Assembly (NCBI RefSeq): GCF_000756305.1
Contig: NZ_JRFE01000052.1
Coordinates: 55,716-100,394 of the forward strand
DNA from: Myxosarcina sp. GI1
GTDB lineage: Bacteria; Cyanobacteriota; Cyanobacteriia; Cyanobacteriales; Xenococcaceae
Direction: 5' to 3'
Length of the DNA stretch: 44,679 nucleotides
Shown here in pieces: positions 41,184-44,679 of this stretch. Numbering within the stretch: position 1 is the first letter of the stretch; each line of letters opens with the position of its first letter. The notes under the pieces were generated by a model. The model saw only the letters and a program-made list of their open reading frames with translations. It was not told the origin of the DNA and did not search any database. The position numbers were made by a program, and so were the translations under genes.

Positions 41184-42149
41184 CTAACCACAGTAATTAC
41201 TAAGAGGTATTTCTTTAATGCTTACTCCCAAATCGTTGTAACAGCAAATTTTACCGCCGCATTCTACAGGGCAAGTACCATCGGGGCATGATTCACAGCT
41301 ATCACAATTGCAAATTACTTCGTAACTAGGCGGCGGTAAGGTAGGCGGCGAACATATTTGAGCGATATATCTAGCATCTAAATATTTAATTGCTTCTAAA
41401 GGGATAATACTTGGTTGTAAAGATGTCGAGTAAATATTGAGACACCAAGAAGGAATATCGCTTTTAAAGTTATTAGTAACTGCCAAAATATCTTTAGCAT
41501 AATTAACCACTTCTATCCCTTCTAAATAAGACAATTTATCTACTCTTACTTCTTTATAAACATCAGACAACCGCGAGTCTATTTTTTCTACTTTTGGACA
41601 TACATCACGTGTTTCTTGGTAAACAATTTGCTCGTTTTTATAAACCGTAAAAATACAATTGCCACAGTTATCTAATTCTCCATCTAATCGTTCAAAACTT
41701 ATGAATTCAGACGTGCCTTCTAGTTGAAAGAGACTTGATTGGAATTGTTGAGCAAAAGTTCTTTTTGATGTTCCGTTTTCGCGCCAAGAATATTTAAAAT
41801 ACCATAAACCATTTCCTCTACTTTTTGGATAGCTAGCGGAAAGTAACGGAAAACCTGTAACAATTCCACCGCTACGATCGTCAAAAATAAACTGCAAATC
41901 TTCAAATGGCGGATAAAAACTACTATCCCCTGTTTGATAAATAATCCAGTCTCGCGTAGGACTCGCTCTAAAACGCCATTTAAGTATATAAGCAGTAGGA
42001 CATTTTCCTTTTTCTTGTTCGATCGCATAATCATCACCTTCTATTTCTTGCCAGTCTTCATTTGGATACTTCCATCTAATAACAGGTGGTAAATACTCAC
42101 GATAAACCACCTTGCCACATGATTCTGGTATGCAGTGAAAGTTACCCAT
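41184..42149 (-). CDS. Hypothetical protein with Cys-rich C-terminus
   Basis: The 321-residue protein is beta-rich with many Trp/Tyr (RWKYPNEDWQEIEGDDYAIEQ, WRFRASPTRDWIIYQTG). It ends in a dense cysteine cluster (CNCDSCESCPDGTC, then CPVECGGKICCYND) that could bind metal or form disulfides. No signal peptide is seen, yet the fibre-like neighbours suggest a particle or surface role. Its ATG overlaps the previous stop as TAATG, and it ends two bases before the fibre gene. No family is recognised. Confidence 0.6.
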   Translation of the reverse strand: MGNFHCIPESCGKVVYREYLPPVIRWKYPNEDWQEIEGDDYAIEQEKGKCPTAYILKWRFRASPTRDWIIYQTGDSSFYPPFEDLQFIFDDRSGGIVTGFPLLSASYPKSRGNGLWYFKYSWRENGTSKRTFAQQFQSSLFQLEGTSEFISFERLDGELDNCGNCIFTVYKNEQIVYQETRDVCPKVEKIDSRLSDVYKEVRVDKLSYLEGIEVVNYAKDILAVTNNFKSDIPSWCLNIYSTSLQPSIIPLEAIKYLDARYIAQICSPPTLPPPSYEVICNCDSCESCPDGTCPVECGGKICCYNDLGVSIKEIPLSNYCG

Positions 42150-42523
42150 TAACTAATCTCATCAGGATCTAAAGTTGTGCCTAGAGTATCGTTTTTATAT
42201 GCTGTAGCAACCAAACGATAACCAAACTGAGAAACACTATTTCTAGTAACATTACGCTTACCTTCATTAGTAATATATAACCCTACTGTTTCGTCATTAT
42301 TATCTGTTGGTTGATTCTGTTGGGATAGTAATAATAACGTCCATAAAATCTTAGTAGCGTTTGCGTCTATGGTATTAGCATTAATACCAGTTACTGTTAA
42401 TCCTTTTCCTGTAGTTATATCTCCTGTATCGGTAAGATTGTTTAAATCAATTGACAATATTTTAGTAGTTTCATCAAAAGATACTGAAGATCCAAACCTT
42501 TGTTGTAATGTTAAATCTGCCAT
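42149..42523 (-). CDS. Small beta-rich protein, first gene of the late operon
   Basis: The 124-residue protein has a strand-and-turn start (GSSVSFDETTKILSIDLNNLTDTGDITTGKGL) suggestive of a beta-helix or fibre piece, and a C-terminal NSVSQFGYRLVATAYKND. I recognise no family. It is the first gene of the leftward operon; the 61 bases before it are shared with the rightward small genes and should hold both promoters. The ATG at 42523 has no clear SD. Confidence 0.5.
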   Translation of the reverse strand: MADLTLQQRFGSSVSFDETTKILSIDLNNLTDTGDITTGKGLTVTGINANTIDANATKILWTLLLLSQQNQPTDNNDETVGLYITNEGKRNVTRNSVSQFGYRLVATAYKNDTLGTTLDPDEIS

Positions 42524-42584
42524 AGTTCTTTACTAATAAACATATTCATATTATGATAATCTAAATTCAATTTGTCGAGCAAAA

Positions 42585-42782
42585 ATGCAATATAAAATTA
42601 TCACTTATAAGCGTATAAAGAACTTAGGGAACTATCAGTCAGAAACAGTAGAGATGTCTATAGAGCTAGATGATAACGATATACCTCATGAATGTTTTGA
42701 AGATTTAAAATCTAGTGTTTTAAATGCGTTAGATATCGAACAAAAAACAGAACAAAATGACATAGACGAAATACCATATTGA
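42585..42782 (+). CDS. Small conserved-style mobile-element protein
   Basis: The 65-residue protein begins QYKIITYKRIKNLGNYQSETVEMSIELDDND, a pattern (K-R-x-x-NLGNYxSxxVEhxhEL) I know from many small phage and plasmid proteins of unknown role. The acidic tail is polar. It is translated together with the next gene, whose TTG start overlaps its stop, and both end at the plus-strand terminator at 43123. A replication-accessory role is possible but not shown. Confidence 0.6.
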   Translation: MQYKIITYKRIKNLGNYQSETVEMSIELDDNDIPHECFEDLKSSVLNALDIEQKTEQNDIDEIPY

Positions 42783-42784
42783 AA

Positions 42785-43045
42785 ATGATTCAAGATACTT
42801 TTTTAAAAGCAGTTATACGCATAAATCTGTTAGAAGTAAAAGATGATACTTTATTAGAAACATATCGGCTTTTAGGTGATTATTTGGATTTAATAGAAAA
42901 TGAATCTAGCAAGCCTAGTATTAATCAGGTTGAAAATGGCTTGAGTCTACCGTATATGATTTACTTGAAAACTTTAGAGGTATTAACTAACGAACAAATA
43001 GATCGATTTAACGAAGCGTTAATAGATCGAGGCATCCCATTCTAA
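42785..43045 (+). CDS. Small hypothetical protein, second of a coupled pair
   Basis: From ATG 42785 the 86-residue protein is helical and acidic (IQDTFLKAVIRINLLEVKDDTLLETYRLLGDYLDLIEN...), ending EQIDRFNEALIDRGIPF. It has no recognised domain. A TTG two codons earlier (42779) overlaps the previous stop and could also start it. The two small genes form the only rightward unit on this side of the element. Confidence 0.5.
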   Translation: MIQDTFLKAVIRINLLEVKDDTLLETYRLLGDYLDLIENESSKPSINQVENGLSLPYMIYLKTLEVLTNEQIDRFNEALIDRGIPF

Positions 43046-43046
43046 T

Positions 43047-43079
43047 AAAAAACGCGATCGCTCTTTGTAGGGCGATCGC
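43047..43079 (-). terminator. Rho-independent terminator for the integrase transcript
   Basis: On the minus strand, a 10-bp stem made from two HIP1 octamers (GCGATCGCYC-type arms at 43054-43063 and 43070-43079, one G-T pair) with a 6-base loop is followed by G and six T. It lies about 80 bases past the integrase stop. Confidence 0.75.
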
Positions 43080-43122
43080 ATTAGTTAAAATATTGGTGCT
43101 AGAAGTTAAAAACAAAATTTGG

Positions 43123-43158
43123 TAACTCTCAACGGGCAATATTGAGAGTTATTTTTTT
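43123..43158 (+). terminator. Rho-independent terminator for the small rightward genes
   Basis: A perfect 10-bp stem (TAACTCTCAA / TTGAGAGTTA) with a 9-base loop is followed by seven T, on the plus strand. It ends the transcript of the two small genes. Its T-run overlaps the stop codon of the convergent integrase. Confidence 0.85.
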
Positions 43159-44575
43159 ATTTATCTGTTATTGCTTGATGCATCTTAAATAAAGTCTTTA
43201 ACCGTTCATTTTCTGCTTTTAGCTGTTTATTCTCCAGTCTTAATTTAGTTAATTCATCTTGCTTAGCTTTAGCATTTTCCGCCGCTAGCTTGGCGGTTCT
43301 AACCTTTTCACTAATAGACTCATGTTTTAGATAGGTAGAGATATTTGTACTAATTTGATGTCCCAAGCTATTAGCAATATCTTTGGGGTTATAGCCTAAG
43401 TTATGCGCTCTATGGTTGTAGGCATGACGTAAAGCATGGGGAGTAAATGGTAATTTTCTCAGTCTGAAAAATTGAGCGCACATATGACTACAGGGATAAC
43501 CACCATGACCCTTTTTATTGTCCTTGACTAAAGGATTATTAATGTCGGGTAGTTCTAACGGTTTGAGTAATCCAAACTTTTCTAACCAATTCTCACCAAT
43601 TGGCGATAGAGGAAACGCTATTCGATAACCTGTTTTTGTTTCATGTTTGATCGCCAATAATTTATTGTCATTATTTGGATCGAGTATTGACGGAACTACA
43701 ACAGAATTGTCAATTTCTAATTCATCGTCACCAATTGCCAACCAATCACCATTTTTAAAAATTACTGAAGTATCCCAGTTAGCAATATTCCACACCTCAT
43801 GCACTCGCAAACCATAAACCGCTAGTAAACAATAGATAAATACCCATTGTTTACAACGCATTGCGTTTTTACCTTTTTTCAAACGATATTTAGTAAGCTT
43901 GTTTTCCCAAATATTAACTATTTCAATATCGCTAGGAATGTACTTAGTTTTTGGCTTGGGGTTGTTATTTTTGCGGTATCTAGCGATAAGACTGTCAAAT
44001 TCATTGATTTGAAAATAATCTAAGAAATTAATCAAGCCATTTAGACAATACGTTCGATTGTAACTGTTATTTTCTGTCAGATGAATAATAGATTTAATCT
44101 GAGTTACGGTAATTTGAGACTCAAAACTGCTTAGTACTGTTTCAATATGTCGATAGCTACGATAGTAACTTTGCATGGGATACCGTAAACCAGCATTTTC
44201 TTTTAAATAAAAATTTTTGTAAGTGGCAATGGCGATCGCTCCCGTAACTTTTTCAGTCTTTACAACCTGTTTTTTCCCTATCAATCCCTCAAACCAATCC
44301 CAGGTAAAGGTATTAGCCAAAAGATGAGAAGTAATTAACCTACAATATCTTTCTGCTTCTTCAAGGCCTTTTTGGTTGTATCTAAGATTTAATCCTTTTT
44401 GTTGCTGTTTTTCATAATTAAATTGAGCAGCTAAGTTTTGACCGCTAACTTTGATAGTTGCTGTTTTCCCTCTCTTACCAATTGATTTAAGACGATCGTT
44501 AGTATCTGCTAACAGCTTAGGAAGTGAATAGCTCCCATCATTTAAAATTTGTTCGCTAATTATTTTGTTTTTCAT
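43157..44575 (-). CDS. Tyrosine recombinase / integrase
   Basis: The 472-residue protein has the tyrosine recombinase catalytic set: R257 (VYGLRVHEVW), K314 (KTGYRIAF), H380-x-x-R383 (TPHALRHAY), H406 (LGHQ) and Y415 (STYLKH). An N-terminal SAM-like core-binding region precedes it (~110-200). The last ~45 residues form a coiled coil (ELTKLRLENKQLKAENERLK), which could help multimerise the enzyme. It would integrate and excise the surrounding element by site-specific recombination. The gene reads inward from the right edge, with direct TTACTTACTT repeats just upstream. ATG 44575, no clear SD. Confidence 0.92.
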   Translation of the reverse strand: MKNKIISEQILNDGSYSLPKLLADTNDRLKSIGKRGKTATIKVSGQNLAAQFNYEKQQQKGLNLRYNQKGLEEAERYCRLITSHLLANTFTWDWFEGLIGKKQVVKTEKVTGAIAIATYKNFYLKENAGLRYPMQSYYRSYRHIETVLSSFESQITVTQIKSIIHLTENNSYNRTYCLNGLINFLDYFQINEFDSLIARYRKNNNPKPKTKYIPSDIEIVNIWENKLTKYRLKKGKNAMRCKQWVFIYCLLAVYGLRVHEVWNIANWDTSVIFKNGDWLAIGDDELEIDNSVVVPSILDPNNDNKLLAIKHETKTGYRIAFPLSPIGENWLEKFGLLKPLELPDINNPLVKDNKKGHGGYPCSHMCAQFFRLRKLPFTPHALRHAYNHRAHNLGYNPKDIANSLGHQISTNISTYLKHESISEKVRTAKLAAENAKAKQDELTKLRLENKQLKAENERLKTLFKMHQAITDK

Positions 44576-44588
44576 AACTGGGTATTTC

Positions 44589-44609
44589 TTACTTACTTGT
44601 TACTTACTT
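44589..44609 (+). repeat. TTACTTACTT x2, right edge of the element
   Basis: Two exact copies (44589-44598 and 44600-44609) separated by one G, lying 14 bases upstream of the integrase start. The same decamer occurs at 31371-31380 with near copies at 31281-31297, in the same orientation. They may be arm-type binding sites, part of att sites, or operators shared by the integrase and primase promoters. Confidence 0.6.
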
Positions 44610-44679
44610 AAAAGCATCAAGTTTGCCTACTCCAGTATATTTCAAAAAGATTACAGTTGCATACGTTTTTTGTGATAAA

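Larger units (their letters stand above)
31281..44609. mobile_element. Integrated virus-like or satellite element, about 13.3 kb
   Basis: This block contains a tyrosine recombinase at the right end, a primase-helicase at the left end, and between them a long leftward operon. The operon encodes fibre-like, malectin-like, Cys-rich and membrane proteins with a peptidoglycan peptidase. Genes are tightly packed, many overlap by 1-4 bases, and none is a known host gene. Replication and structural modules converge at 34575, a virus-like plan. I found no terminase, portal, known major capsid, tape measure, relaxase or type IV secretion gene. The ends are approximate, placed at TTACTTACTT repeats; no long att core is visible, and the true right end may lie past the window. 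Confidence 0.75.

Noticed and set aside
41720-42037. 105-residue minus-strand frame inside the Cys-rich protein gene
   Set aside because: It is a different frame of the same strand as the 321-aa gene, which is packed into the operon by overlaps; the product is low-complexity and basic.
31281-44609. Conjugative element (ICE) or CRISPR-associated transposon
   Set aside because: No relaxase, coupling protein, type IV secretion, TnsB/C/Q or Cas gene is visible; the M15 peptidase and fibre-like genes suit a virus-type element better.
44621-44629. TTTGCCTAC at the right edge as a further iteron
   Set aside because: It lacks the full GCCTAAC core and is isolated from the cluster, so chance is likely.

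Overview
The window looks like chromosome from an AT-rich cyanobacterium. GCGATCGC (HIP1) octamers occur throughout. Heptanucleotide tandem repeats sit at many gene junctions. Several genes belong to families seen mainly in cyanobacteria (DUF3082, DUF4079, DUF4383). I cannot name the species. No tRNA, rRNA or CRISPR array was seen.

Bases 1-24,400 are mostly core and accessory genes. In order: a membrane-anchored ankyrin protein; a double-domain glutaminase whose first domain has lost active-site residues; a cyclase-type hydrolase; a one-cysteine DsbA-like protein; DUF3082; a MOSC protein; and a stress protein. Next is a secreted-protein gene split by a complete ISAs1-family insertion sequence (8719-10025, 10-bp target duplication), facing an intact lipoprotein paralogue. 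Then come a small conserved protein, an adenosine-kinase/solute-binding-protein pair, a decayed toxin-antitoxin locus with a Uma2 remnant, and a copper-export set. The copper set (HMA chaperone, CopA-type ATPase, cupredoxin) follows a textbook MerR-family promoter, with no merR gene in the window. MTHFR, TrpS, a transaldolase-like enzyme, a small membrane protein, an acidic GTN-repeat protein and a DUF4383 protein follow.

Bases 25,058-28,914 hold a four-gene cluster: glycosyltransferase, NodS-like methyltransferase, PIG-L deacetylase and acyl-CoA dehydrogenase. It looks like a small biosynthetic pathway whose product I cannot name. After it come DUF4079, a second DUF4383 copy and a manganese catalase.

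From about 31,280 to the window end lies a roughly 13.3-kb integrated element. A rightward module carries a TOPRIM/D5-type primase-helicase and a zinc-ribbon protein. A long, tightly overlapping leftward operon encodes fibre-like, malectin-like, membrane and Cys-rich proteins, an M15 peptidase (endolysin-like) and a membrane coiled-coil protein. A tyrosine recombinase sits at the right edge. I recognise no terminase, portal, HK97 or double-jelly-roll capsid, packaging ATPase, relaxase or T4SS. It may therefore be a satellite or a virus-like element with unrecognised coat proteins. The 3' end of its primase gene carries inverted clusters of GTTAGGC iterons flanking AT-rich DNA, a candidate replication origin. 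A C10 tract there separates the primase frame from a 100-residue tail in the +1 frame. This element is the best candidate for an undescribed system in the window.
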